This document shows, one piece after another, positions 32,974 to 43,163 of a stretch of 64,000 bases of DNA; within the stretch, counting starts at the first letter, position 1; each line of letters opens with the position of its first letter. The stretch lies in contig NC_059080.1 in the NCBI RefSeq assembly GCF_020497125.1, forward strand, positions 67,426,573 to 67,490,572, read 5' to 3'. A model generated the notes under the pieces. It was not told the origin of the DNA and did no database searches. It saw only the letters and a list, made by a program, of their open reading frames with translations. Source of the DNA: Mauremys mutica (lineage: Eukaryota > Chordata > Testudines > Geoemydidae). The position numbers were made by a program, and so were the translations under genes.

Positions 32974-34593
32974 CTAAAGATCCAGCCGATGAGGAGGCCT
33001 TCTGTCTCTAGGTGGATTACGGCGAACTTCTGGTGTTGTTGCACCCGAAAGTACTAGGGGCTCAGGGTCCGCAGCACGAATAGGTGAGGAGGTGGTATCA
33101 GCTCGTGCTGGGCAAAGGGGTATCTCAGCTGCCGGCGGTAATGGAGGAGAACAGTCAGGAACAGGTGACTCATGATTCGGTGTCTCACCAGGAGGGGTGA
33201 AGTCAGACCCCTCAACTGCAGATGCGTCCTGAAGACTGGCATGACCTGGCAACAGCTGATCTACATGTCGCCGCCAGGTAAGATTCTCTGCAGTCCGGAC
33301 TGTATAGGAAACAGGTCCTGTTTGAGTGATGACTGTGGCCGGGACCCATTTAGCTCTGGAAGTATAATTCCGAGCCAAAACTGGCTGTCCTGGGCTAAAG
33401 GTTTGGTCTTTTGCTCTGGGTGCCCGTCTGATGACTTGATATTGCTGCTGATGTTGCACAGTTTGTCTGGGTTCAGAAGGTTTCAGCAGATCAAAGCAAG
33501 TGCGCAGCTGTCGTCCCATCATTAGAAAGGCTGGGGAAGCCTGGGTCGTAGCATGAGGTGTGTTTCTATAGGAAAGTAAGAAGGTATCCAGACGCTTTTG
33601 AATGGAGTGTTGTCCCTTTGCTGATTTCAAAGCGTTTTTCATTGTCTGCACAAATCTTTCAGCTAATCCGTTGGTGGACGGATGATATGGTGCTGACGTG
33701 ATGTGGCGTATCCCATTTGCCTTCATAAAATTTTGAAACTCCTGAGAGACGAACTGCGGTCCGTTGTCGCTCACAAGTTGTTCTGGCAGACCAAAACGAC
33801 TAAAGAGTCCTCGTAGTTTTTGAATAGTACTCTCTGCAGTAGTGGACTGCATTATAGAGACTTCTGGCCATTTAGAATGGGCATCTACTGCCACCAAGAA
33901 CATGCTTCCTTCAAGGGGGCCAGCAAAGTCAACGTGAATACGTTGCCACGGGTTTTCAGGCCAGTCCCATGGGTGTAGGGGTGCCAACTGGGGTGCATTT
34001 CTTACACCCTGACATGACATACAAGCTTTTGCCTTCTCTTCAATAGCACTGTCCAATCTAGGCCACCAAAAATAGCTTCGTGCAATTTCCTTCATGCGCA
34101 CTATTCCACAGTGACCGGAATGTAGCTGTTCTAACATCTGTGATCTCAGGGGTGGTGGAATAATGACACGCCTCCCCCACAACAAACAACCAGATTGGAC
34201 CGATAACTCCGTCTGCCTGGACATGTAGGGAACAAGGTCGGGTGAGACCGGAGAGGTTTGTCGAGATTTTCCATGCATCACCAGGTCCATAACTTGGGAT
34301 AATACTGGGTCAACGCGGGTTGCCTTCTTTATCTGAGTAGCAGTGATGGGTGTATTCTCTACCTGTTCAAAGTAGAAGATTTCCTTTTGGGCACTATCTT
34401 GATGTTTGACCGGTAAAGGCAACCTTGAGAGGCCATCTGCATTGCCGTGCAGAGTGGATTTCCGATATTTGATTTCATATGGCACCTTATAGACTAACAG
34501 ACGTTTTGCAGCATGAGCTTTCGTGGGTGAATACCCACTTCTTCGGATGCAAGTGGATCCGAAGTGCATCCGAAGAAGTGGGTATTCACCCAC
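32974..34593 (-). pseudogene. Gypsy RNase H end and integrase, 5' end from PLE
   Basis: 539 codons. The first ~38 residues are translated PLE sequence. Element-derived coding resumes at the YEIK repeat created by the target duplication (about 34480). Then come the RNase H end (HGNADGLSRLP near 49-59), the integrase zinc-binding region (H158 and H161 region, C191, C194), the catalytic core with D222, D276 and E312 (VDFAGP, SDNGPQF, NGLAERF), and a C-terminal GPY/F-like module near GPVSYTV (about 426-432), followed by a proline-rich tail. No chromodomain is seen. The inserted DNA plus duplication is 223 bp, which shifts the frame by one, exactly accounting for the frame difference from the upstream ORF. 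Confidence 0.9.
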
Positions 34594-34691
34594 GAAAGCT
34601 CATGCTGCAAAACGTCTGTTAGTCTATAAGGTGCCACAGGATTCTTTGCTGCTTTTACAGAACCAGACTAACACGGCTACCCCTCTGATAC
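34482..34691 (+). mobile_element. PLE tail insertion with head-to-head palindrome, inside Gypsy pol
   Basis: 210 bp flanked by TTGATTTCATATG at 34469-34481 and 34692-34704, a perfect 13-bp duplication. The left arm 34482-34550 and the right arm 34566-34634 are perfect 69-bp reverse complements with a 15-bp spacer. The right side continues through the tail ('cacaggattctttgctgcttttacagaaccagactaacacggctacccctctgata'). The structure is a 3' tail plus an inverted shorter piece of the same tail, resembling twin-priming inversions known from LINEs. Perfect arms and placement inside a young Gypsy show it is very recent. Confidence 0.9.
34570..34607 (+). ncRNA. Hammerhead ribozyme-like motif, degenerate, PLE subfamily C
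   Basis: CCGAAGA replaces CUGANGA (U4 to C). Stem II GTGGGT/ACCCAC with an ATTC loop is perfect. GAAA is intact, stem III GC-TCAT-GC is present, and the cleavage position reads TG instead of TH. Two key positions deviate, so little activity is expected. The mirror copy is at 34509-34546 on the minus strand. Confidence 0.5.
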
Positions 34692-35854
34692 TTGATTTCA
34701 TATGTGTGTGCAGAAAGTATCAATGCCCAACGTTGCATACGACTAGCAGCTAATGGGGGAATGCCTGTGTAGGGTCCAAAAATTGATGTCAGAGGTCGAT
34801 GGTCTGTAAGAAGAGTAAACTTTCGCCCAAACAGGTACTGATGAAACTTCCTAATTCCAAAAACAATTCCTAATGCCTCACGTTCGATTTGGGCGTAGTT
34901 AGTTTCTGCTTTGCTTAGAGTGCGTGAAGCAAAAGCAATAGGTCTTTCTTCTCCCGAAGGCATAATGTGTGACACGACCGCTCCCACTCCATAAGGGGAA
35001 GCATCGCAGGCCAATTGCAGGGGTAAGGATGGATCAAAGTGCGTTAGAACTTCAGAATTTAACAATGCATCCTTAGCTTTGTTAAATGGAACATCACAGG
35101 CTTCAGTCCACTTCCAGGCCTTGTTCTGCCCAAGGAGCTCATGAAGTGGTTTTAGCAGTGTGGCTAACTGTGAGATGAACTTTCCATAATAGTTCAGTAG
35201 TCCTAGAAATGAGCGCAGCTGGCTTACATTTCGAGGTGGGGGAGCCTCCACAATAGCTTTAACTTTTGCAGGGGCCTTATGAAGACCTGCAGAATCGATG
35301 ATGTGTCCCAAATATTCAACAGAGGGCTTGAAGAATTCACACTTGTCTTTGCGAACTCGTAGGCCATACTCTTCCAGTCTTTGTAGGGTAGCCTCTAAAT
35401 TCTTTAAGTGATCCTCTTCTTTTCTTCCAGTGACCAGGATATCATCCAGATAGCACTGAACTCCTGACAAGCCACACAAGATCTGGTCCATAGCCCTCTG
35501 GAACAGGGCGGGAGCCGATGTGATTCCGAAGGGTAGGCGACAGTATCGATAAAGCCCCTTATGAGTCACAATAGTCAACAGCTCTTGGGACTTTTCATCG
35601 ACGTGCATCTGTAAATATGCTTGACTCAGATCAATCTTACTGAACTTTTGTCCCCCAGCCAGGCCTGCGAAGAGGTCATCGATGCGGGGAAGCGGGTATT
35701 GCTCTGCACACAACACTGGGTTGACAGTGACTTTAAAATCACCGCAAATCCGGAGAGAGCCATCTTTCTTCACTATTGGAACGATAGGAGTGGCCCATGA
35801 GCTATGGGTAACTGGTATTAGGACTCCATTGGTGACCAGGCGCTCCAGGTCTGC
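34655..35854 (-). pseudogene. Gypsy reverse transcriptase and RNase H, cut by a PLE insertion
   Basis: Same frame as the Gag-protease ORF after its stop. The first internal ATG is at 35773. Counting from it: reverse-transcriptase fingers and palm at about 1-180, with LPFGITSAP near 80 and the catalytic YLDD at 108-111. The Ty3-type RNase H begins near 250, with DASPYG at 257-262, REALG near 298 and TDHRPL at 323-328. The natural sequence stops at the YEIK codons at about 34692. The last dozen residues are encoded by the inserted PLE and end in a chance stop. The enzyme would copy element RNA in Gag particles. This copy cannot make full RNase H or integrase. Confidence 0.9.
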
Positions 35855-37168
35855 TTAAACTTTTGGCCTGATGGCATATGGCACAGTTCGGGCTTTCAGA
35901 TATTTTGGTGGACTGCCAGGTTTAATGTTCAATGTCACAGTGATTCCCTTCATACTTCCCAAATCATCTCCAAAAACAGCAGCATGTTTCCTTAGTATAG
36001 GGGTTAGACTGGTTTCTTCTTTAGTCATCCGGTGCACTTCTGCCCAGTTCAGCTGAATCTTCCCAAGCCAAGACCTACCCATTAAGGCTGGGTAGTTACC
36101 TCTCACCACAAACAGTGGCAATTTAGCCGCCCATCCATTGAGCTCCACCTTATCAATAGTGCCCAACATGGGCACAGCTTCACCTGTATACGTCTTCAGA
36201 ACAGTTTTTGTTGCCTTAAGCGGAAGATGCTGTAGCTTTTCCTTATACACAGTCTCAGGAACCAGCGAGACAGCTGCACCGGTGTCTAGTTCCATGCGTA
36301 TAGGTTTGCCCTCCAATAAGGGGGTTACCCAGTATTCATGTGAGCCCGCTGCCAAAGACAAAACATGCAGTGGCACTTCCTCTTGTGAGGCGGTGTCACC
36401 TTGATCATCCTGGATCTGCTCTAGGGTATGCAAGGTTCCTCTTTTTGTCGGCCAGACCACAGGCCTCTTTTTCTTTTGTTTACAGGCACACTCAATGTGT
36501 CCCTTTTTGCCACAGTGTCGACACACCAGGTCCTTACACCAGCATTCTGATGCCTGGTGTCCTGGCTTACCACAGTGGTAACATTCTTGACTCTGCACAG
36601 TTTTGTGGGTCGGTTCTTGTGACACTTTTTGCACCCTAGGGGGTGCACCGATGTATTGTGCCTCCCTTGTAGCCAGTTCCATGGAGACAGCAATATCAAC
36701 AGCCTTCTGTAAGGTAAGCTGAGCCTCTGTCAGTAGGCGCTTCCGTATAGCTTCACTGCAAAGGCCACACACTAACCTGTCACGCAGGGCATCATTTAAC
36801 ATCTCTTTAAATTCACAGTGTTCTGCTAGCTTTTTTAAAATGGCTACAAATTGTACAACTGTTTCATCTTCCTTTTGGTCTCTTTTGTGGAACCTATATC
36901 TTTCAGCAATTACCAGTGGTTTTGGGGAGAAATGAGACCCCAGGATTTCCACAATGTCACTGTAAGATTTAGTCTCAGGCTTAACAGGGTGTAGTAAGCT
37001 GCGTAGCAGAGAGTAGGTTTTAGCCCCTACAACAGTTAAGAATATTGGCACCTTCTTCGCTTCTGTAATGTCATTTGCAATACCAAAAAGCTCAAAACGC
37101 TCAGTATACACATGCCACTGCTCTGTATTCTCATCAAAAGGCTCCAGGGGCCTGGTCAGAGTAGCCAT
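35855..37168 (-). CDS. Gypsy Gag and aspartic protease, ended by an in-frame stop
   Basis: The frame is open from 37204. The likely start is the ATG at 37166-37168 (MATLTRPLEPFDEN), giving about 437 residues. Counting from 37204, a capsid-type Gag region spans about residues 20-185. Two CCHC zinc knuckles follow (CYHCGKPGHQASEC at 208-221 and CRHCGKKGHIECAC at 228-241), which bind element RNA. The protease active site is DTGA at 307-310, with the second-half motif near ALMGRSWL. The frame ends in TAA at 35855-35857. The next ORF continues in the same frame 27 codons further on, so the stop looks like a point mutation in a single Gag-Pol protein, not a natural gene end. Programmed readthrough is a less likely alternative. 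Confidence 0.9.
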   Translation of the reverse strand: MATLTRPLEPFDENTEQWHVYTERFELFGIANDITEAKKVPIFLTVVGAKTYSLLRSLLHPVKPETKSYSDIVEILGSHFSPKPLVIAERYRFHKRDQKEDETVVQFVAILKKLAEHCEFKEMLNDALRDRLVCGLCSEAIRKRLLTEAQLTLQKAVDIAVSMELATREAQYIGAPPRVQKVSQEPTHKTVQSQECYHCGKPGHQASECWCKDLVCRHCGKKGHIECACKQKKKRPVVWPTKRGTLHTLEQIQDDQGDTASQEEVPLHVLSLAAGSHEYWVTPLLEGKPIRMELDTGAAVSLVPETVYKEKLQHLPLKATKTVLKTYTGEAVPMLGTIDKVELNGWAAKLPLFVVRGNYPALMGRSWLGKIQLNWAEVHRMTKEETSLTPILRKHAAVFGDDLGSMKGITVTLNIKPGSPPKYLKARTVPYAIRPKV

Positions 37169-37271
37169 GATTTTTAGTTTCACTTTCACAGTCAGTGCAA
37201 ACAAGCAGCTTTTTTTCTTTGTTTGGTCTTTACCTTGACTTCTACTTCCTTCTGTTACTGGAGCAGCACCA

Positions 37272-37292
37272 GGATCCCACCCTTGTCGCCAG
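37272..37292 (-). promoter_or_regulatory. tRNA primer-binding site of the Gypsy element
   Basis: Just inside the 5' LTR the minus strand reads TGGCGACAAGGGTGGGAT, beginning with TGG complementary to a tRNA CCA end. Its complement includes ATCCCAC, a typical T-arm phrase. The tRNA is not identified. Confidence 0.75.
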
Positions 37293-37483
37293 TGTTATAT
37301 CCTTGGGGCAGCCGGTGTAGGAAGCAATCACTTGAGGCCAGAGAGCAGACAGCTAACCAAAACCTCCATTTTATTTACAGACACAGAGAGCTCACTCAGC
37401 CGGTTGAAACCGGCTGAGCTATCCCTTAATAGTCTAACTCAGTTGCCATAGTAACAAAACCCATGACAACCAAATACACAACA
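37293..37483 (-). repeat. 5' LTR of the Gypsy element
   Basis: 191 bp, TG...CA ends. It holds the promoter region of the element. No canonical TATA box is obvious. An 8-bp hairpin (AGCCGGTT/AACCGGCT) is perfect here and broken by one base in the 3' LTR. Confidence 0.95.
37442..37455. promoter_or_regulatory. RFX X-box-like site in the 5' LTR
   Basis: GTTGCCATAGTAAC, near the start of the LTR in element orientation, a position suited to a U3 enhancer. It could drive element expression in RFX-rich cells such as ciliated or testis cells. Inference from motif only. Confidence 0.5.
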
Positions 37484-37488
37484 GCATG
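37484..37488. repeat. Target-site duplication GCATG, right
   Basis: Identical to 32647-32651, immediately outside the upstream LTR. Confidence 0.9.
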
Positions 37489-38203
37489 CACTCTTCATGT
37501 TATACTCACACTGTGCCCTATGTTCCCACCATCTGTTTTTGACCCCTTCCCCCAGAGACCTGAGTACCATGCCCACCTTATTCTCTCTGACCTCTCAGGA
37601 CAAACAAACCAAGTACCAATCCATCTTTTCAGTCCCAGCCAGCCTAGCAGCTGTTGTGGAATGTGGGCCAGACTGGGCTTGCTGATAGATTTTAACACAG
37701 ATACGTTAGACTAAGGATGTATTTATATGCGAGGCTTCTGATAGATTTTTCAAAAACAAAGACATCCATGTTTATATCGATAGTGAAAGAATATCATCTA
37801 CCAAACACATGCTGAGCAACCTTACAACAACAAACTGGTTTGTGCTTATTTTGAGGCAGGAAAATGAACTTAATGAAACAGATTTAAATTCCCATTTCAA
37901 GCATCCAAGGGCTTATTAGGTAAGACTCAATGACTTTTAAAGAGACCTTGAGCTTGACCAATGTTTAACAGCAAGGTGATACTTATCAAATTAATATTTC
38001 TATAAGTAAAATTGTTCCAACCATTTGCATAGCTGGTACATGACCAGATCTGGCAGATATTTGTACATACATACCAGGGATGTACTAAAGTGCTCCTTAT
38101 GGTCTGTAAAATAATCTAGGTATTTTAATGCAGGGACAGATTTTCCAAAGAGCTCAGAGCCAGACTGTGGGGGATTCAGTCCTTATGAAAATCTGGCTTT
38201 AGA
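37489..38203. other. Unassigned sequence
   Basis: Right flank of the Gypsy element. No gene or repeat recognised. Short overlapping frames at 37463-37714 are not convincing. Confidence 0.4.
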
Positions 38204-38843
38204 TGAGCAGACTCACCCCTGCAGCGCCTCCTGCTAGTGTCTTCCAGGAATTAGCTTGGTTCAGCTCTGGATCACCCTCCCTGGACCCGGTGCCCTTTTA
38301 CATGGGGTGCTGCCCCCTGGCAGTAACCCCTTTCTCTCAGGGTCTCCCTTCCCCAAGGAACCCCCACCCTCTATCCCCACCTTGCCTCAGTATATGGCTA
38401 CTGCCAGTCATCGTCTAGCCCCACACTCTGGGGCAGACTGCAGTATCAGCCTACTCATCACTGGCAAGGTTGGGTTTGGACCTGCTGCCTTGGCCTACCC
38501 CTGGGCTGCCCTCTGCAACCCCCAGTACCTGTTAGCCCAATGCTAGGCCACAGCCTGGGGCTTTCCAGACTGGAGCTCCCCGGCTCCTCTGCCTTTCCCC
38601 AGCTCTGCTTCACTCAGGTACCCTGTGTCCAGCTCCCTACAGCCAGGCCCATCTCCCTGTATAGCTAGAGAGGCTCCTGGCTCCCAGCCTCTTTATAGGG
38701 CCAGCTGAGTCTGTTTGGGGCATGGCCCCAGCTGCAGCCACTTCCCCCAATCAGCCCAGCCTAAAGCTGCTTTCTCCAGCCACAGCCCCTTCCAGGGCTG
38801 TTTTTAACCCATCAAGGCAGGAGCAGGGGACCACCCTGCTACA
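38204..38843 (-). mobile_element. GC-rich LTR-like repeat, antisense, copy 2
   Basis: Collinear with 12779-13468, about 50 bp shorter. On the minus strand it starts TGTAGCAGGGTGGTCCCC. The left boundary is near the 'tgagcagactcacc' phrase. Probably a solo LTR. No viral genes are beside it. Confidence 0.6.
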
Positions 38844-41020
38844 CTGGCCTGCCATAATATTCATTACTGTGTTGTGTAAGCACCACCATATATTACCACT
38901 GGTCAAGCTGCTCACCCATCCTCACCCAGCCACTCACACAAGTGACTTAGAAGTACATTATTTGGCCTTTGTTGATTCTTAAATGGCTAACTTATGTTAG
39001 GCTTGGTGTCACTTCTTTCCCCTACTGTATCACATTCCACATTCTATTTTTAAATATTTTCTTGCTTTGTTTTTTCTTACCATAAGAGTATTTACAATTA
39101 ATCATTTCAAGAAATATTTTCTTACGATGATGTAATGTCCTTGTATGTACTTATCACTATAAATTTTACTCCTTCTTTTAGGGTAATTTCTGCCAACCTT
39201 ACTCACACTAAGTAGTACCATTTCTTTGCAAGTAACCTCATTGAAACTGATGGAACTACTCATGGAGTAAGATGCTCCACCTCATGAGTAGCAGTGGCAG
39301 AAACTGGCCATGAATATCCCTAACTTAAAAGCATGGAGATTACATTTGTTTATTCATCTAATAGCTATAGAGGTGTATGAGCATGTGTGACAGGATCTAG
39401 AGACCAAAGTACTTTATGGTGATAGTTTCTGTTTGTGTATACTTATTTCTAAAATGATAACAAGTAAACCACCTACTTGATCCTTCTTCTGCCAGTGACA
39501 GCAGATGTGAAGCCCATTCTCTTGTTAATTTATTTCTTTTTCACCTCCTCTAGCTTCAGCAGAAACTGATGTCACATGTGATCTATCTTTGCTATAAGCT
39601 CTTGTGGCAGCCTGTTTTGCATTATCCTTACATATAAGATGAATCAATCATGAATGATAGCGGTGTCACTGTCTCTGCATTTCACAATGTCCAATTCAAT
39701 ATCAAGAACATTCGCTTTTTAAAAAAAAAATCTATACACTTAAAAGAGTGGCAAAGTAATTTCAAGATGTTTAGCTAACTGTCCAGAGGTCTCGAGACCT
39801 AGATGGGAACATACCCTGTTACAGATGGATTTTCCAATCAGTACTCACATTCTAACCCGGTGTGTGAGCACCAAAAAAGCCATCTAACAGCTGTTGGGTG
39901 CTGAAATTATGCATCCATTACACACACGGTCATAGTAATGGTATATACACATTAGACCCACAACTGTGTGTGCATTTCCGCAAGGGAAATTTAGAAAAAT
40001 CAAGCCCTGAGTGTTTTCCATAAGGTCATTGCTATTGTAAAGTGGGCTCAGAATAATAAAGCTTCAAAGGTTCCCATAACAAGTCAAGAGGATAAAGATA
40101 AACAGTGGATCTTATCCTGCCCTAAGAAAAATGAAAGAACAATGATTAATATATTAAATGGACCCTTATCTCTTCCAAACTGTGGAATGTTATTTCTGGC
40201 ATAGATATTCTTGGTTAAGTATGAAGAATCATTGATTGGGTAAAGTGCTTGATTCAGCCCATTTTTATTCTATTATAGAATGACAGAGAGAGGTTTTAGA
40301 CAAGAATAAAATCAATATGGGGGAAAAGTCGAACTTGGCAGAGTGGCTATAACTCGGAATGAAAATGATCTATTGGTGGGGTTGAATTTTGAGGTGAGAA
40401 TTAATAAAAAAAAAAAAGGAAGACAGATTACAAGGAGCTTATAAAGCTTTTAGGATTCACAGCCTGCAATCTTCATAATCAAATCATTATAAATAATATC
40501 ATCTTAGATTTAAAAAGCACCCTTCAGTTGGAAGAATCCCCAGGTGCTTTACATGCACTAACTGAGAGAATTAGATATAGCCGCACAGATATGCTTTGTG
40601 ACATGAGCTAAACCTGAGTATGTGGGTCCTTGTGTGGATGGGGAGCGCCATCTCTGCTGTGTGCTCCCCTCTACAAGGGCTCAGGCTCCTTGAGACATAG
40701 GGGTGGGGAGGCTGGCAGGTCTCCATTAGATGCTATGGAGAGTCATGCGCGTGGGGAATCCTGATAGCAGAGCTGCTACAAAAGAGGCGGGGAAGAGGAA
40801 ATGACAGCGCGTTAGGAGCTTGCCTTTATCCACACAAAACTAATAGAGTTTGTTAGATGCCATAAATCGTAAGGAAAGGCACATAGCAGATGCATCTGAC
40901 CGGCTCAGGCCAGATTCCTGGCCACAAACCTAGGATGAAAATGATCCCTCCTACTTCTATAGCTATTATTTATTTATTTATGTTTATTTAACATAAATAA
41001 ATCCCTCCATACTGGTACTA
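38844..41020. other. Unassigned AT-rich sequence
   Basis: No gene seen. It includes a palindromic repeat at 39196-39290 and an old SINE-like phrase at 40490-40565. The ATTT-rich inverted stretch at 40968-41002 is simple sequence. Confidence 0.4.
39196..39290. repeat. Short palindromic repeat, 'cttactcac' type
   Basis: 'accttactcacactaagtagtacca' on the left against 'tggaactactcatggagtaagatgc' on the right, centre 'cctcattgaaactgatgg'. Related to 56561-56640 and 58212-58290. Confidence 0.55.
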
Positions 41021-41024
41021 CAGT

Positions 41025-41125
41025 ATCCAAAAGCTCCAGTCATGATCAGGGCCCCATTGTGCTATTCTCTGTACATACCCAGAGGTAGATATGTTCCCTG
41101 CCCCACACAGCTTACCATCTAATTT
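41025..41125 (+). repeat. SINE fragment, 'cagggccccattgtgct' type
   Basis: 'gatcagggccccattgtgctattctctgtacatacccagaggtagatatgttccctgccccacacagctta' is collinear with 15735-15830. Confidence 0.6.
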
Positions 41126-42236
41126 GCAATTAAACGATCCTAACAAACAGTAGTATCAGAGTGGAAAAGGAGAATGAGGGAAGCAACAACACAGGCAATT
41201 GCATAGACTACTGCATGGGTCCTCAGCCATTGGAGAGTTTTTGTGGAATAAACATGGTGAGTTGATGGATTTTTCATAGGCATCATAGTCTGTGTGTTTC
41301 TTGAGGAGGGATTTGGAGGAGGAGAGGGCAGTGGCCTTATGGATCAGCAAAAATCTGGCATTCCATATGGAAGGAGCAGAGTGCCAGAAAGCAGCTTAAC
41401 GGCATGCCCTTTCCACTGTGGTTCAAGGGGAAGATTAGAAGTTAAATACGACATTTAGCATTTAGCTCCTGGTTTTCTGGAGAGCAATTTGCCTACATGG
41501 GAAAAAGGAATATTTGTTTCTCATGTTTCTGTTGATGAAAGTTATCACAGAGTTATACTGTGCAAATGCATGCTGTGGTTGGGATGGAGCACATTGGTAC
41601 CCAGGGTGTGCTGGGTAGGGGTGGGGGTCACATTGCCTCCTTCTATCTAGTTTGCACCCCACTGTGGAGGGAAGCAGAATCACACCAGCCACATGCTCCA
41701 GAGCACAGGGAATACGATTCTCAACAGCCCTTGTTCTGCTGCATAGATAGGGGGAGGTTTCTTGCACTCACCCTTCCCTCTCGTTTCTGCAGCCAAGCAA
41801 GGGCCATCACAATTTGGCCCAGAACTTTGCCAAATGTCAAGTTCATCAGAAAGAGCCAACAATGACTTATTCTTCCTGTGATCAAAACTTCCAGAGGAAG
41901 ATGAATAAGAAAAGCTGAGTGTTATTGTTAACTAAAGCAGATTAATCTCCTGTTTATTCCAGGATAACTGATAGCCTGAGTCAAGTTAGAGATAGAGAAA
42001 TTAGTTTTCTATCTTTGCTTAATATTGCATTAAGTTTCTTCTTCATCAAAACAGGACTGCAGCTCAAAGGGGAGCAAAGCCTAAATCTTAACTAAGGGAA
42101 GGGGAAATATAACAAGTAGTAATATTACAGGAAAGGGTTGGGAACCCAAATTTCCCATACAAGTTGAAGAGGCAGGGAATGTTTTAGGTAAACACCCAGA
42201 TATGCAGAAAATCCCTCCGTACTAGTACTAGTGTTA
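41126..42236. other. Unassigned sequence
   Basis: Nothing recognised. Open frames of about 100 codons at 41462-41865 overlap on opposite strands and have no known relatives. Confidence 0.4.
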
Positions 42237-42430
42237 AAATAGATTCATAGAGCCAGAGATTTTTTAAGTCCAGAGGGATCATTATATCATCTAGTCTGAT
42301 TTCCTATATAATATCTTACATAAAATTTCACATCTAGTCACTCCTGCATGAGCCCAATAACTTGTGTTTGACTAAAGCATATCTGTTCCAGAAGATCATC
42401 CAATTTTGTTACTGGTTGTTAACTAAAACA
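42237..42430 (-). mobile_element. CR1 LINE 3' fragment, antisense
   Basis: 'aatagattcatagagccagagattttttaagtccagagggatcattatatcatctagtctgatttcct' is a CR1 3' tail in reverse, followed by 'cctgcatgagcccaataacttgtg...ctaaagcatatctgttccagaagatcatccaat'. 5'-truncated. Confidence 0.75.
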
Positions 42431-42941
42431 GATATAGATGAGGTTTCTGACACCTGCTCTGGCTCCTGTATCTTTCTCCTGTAATGAACAGAGACCATAA
42501 ACAGCCTTCTAGAAGATGGAGAATTCCCCAGGGGCAGGTACTGATTTGGATAGTCATAGGTAGACCTACGCTACGCTTTTAGCTCATGCTGCTTTGGTCT
42601 TTCTTGCTTGCACGGCAGGCCTCAGGCAGCTGCAGGAAGGCTTCAATAACTTAGGCAACCCTGGAGGCTGCTCTAATTTATGTCAGCAGCTGAAATGGTC
42701 CATAATCAGCAGGACACAAAGGTGGCTTTGCTCCTTCCTTTTGGGCTGCACCTTGTGTGCTGCACCTCAAAGAGGTGAACATGCCCCACTTCATTTACAC
42801 TCACTCTTCCATCCAAAACATTCACTGACTGGAAGACATTGTTTTCATCACTAAAAATCAGTCTATATTGTGTCATGTAGGCACAGCCTCGCACTGTGGG
42901 AGGGACAGAAATGCAGTAGCTCAACTGGAGCCTGTATCTCA

Positions 42942-43163
42942 AGGTAGGTCTACACTGCAATTAGACACCTGTTACTGGGCCATGCCAGCTGATTCAGGCT
43001 AACGGCCTCGGGCTAAGGGGCCATTTAACTACAGGGTAGACATTCACTCTCCCGCCTCACAAGGTCCTAGAGCCCAGAGTCCAGCCCAATCCTGAAATTC
43101 TACACCACAAACAGCCCATTACCTCGAGCCCTGAGAGCCCAAGTCAGCACTGTAGACATACCC
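42942..43163. mobile_element. MITE, TCA-flanked
   Basis: Left end AGGTAGGTCTACACTGCAAT, right end, reverse-complemented, GGGTATGTCTACAGTGCTGA. TCA lies on each side (42939-42941 and 43164-43166). About 222 bp without coding sequence. Terminal motif shared with the other MITEs here. Confidence 0.65.

Larger units (their letters stand above)
32652..37483 (-). mobile_element. Ty3/Gypsy LTR retrotransposon, nearly complete
   Basis: A 4.8-kb minus-strand element with 191-bp LTRs at both ends and GCATG duplications outside (32647-32651 and 37484-37488). In element orientation the order is LTR, primer-binding site, Gag, protease, reverse transcriptase, RNase H, integrase, polypurine tract, LTR. This is the Ty3/Gypsy order, with Gag and Pol in one frame. 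Two defects are visible: TAA at 35855-35857, and a 210-bp PLE insertion at 34482-34691. The two LTRs differ at 2 of 191 sites, both transitions, so the insertion is recent. There is no env-like frame. The exact clade is not determined. Confidence 0.95.

Noticed and set aside
34523..34753. 76-codon plus-strand frame whose start resembles the start of the minus-strand integrase ORF
   Set aside because: The likeness arises because both are translated from the two perfect arms of the PLE palindrome. It is not a gene duplication.
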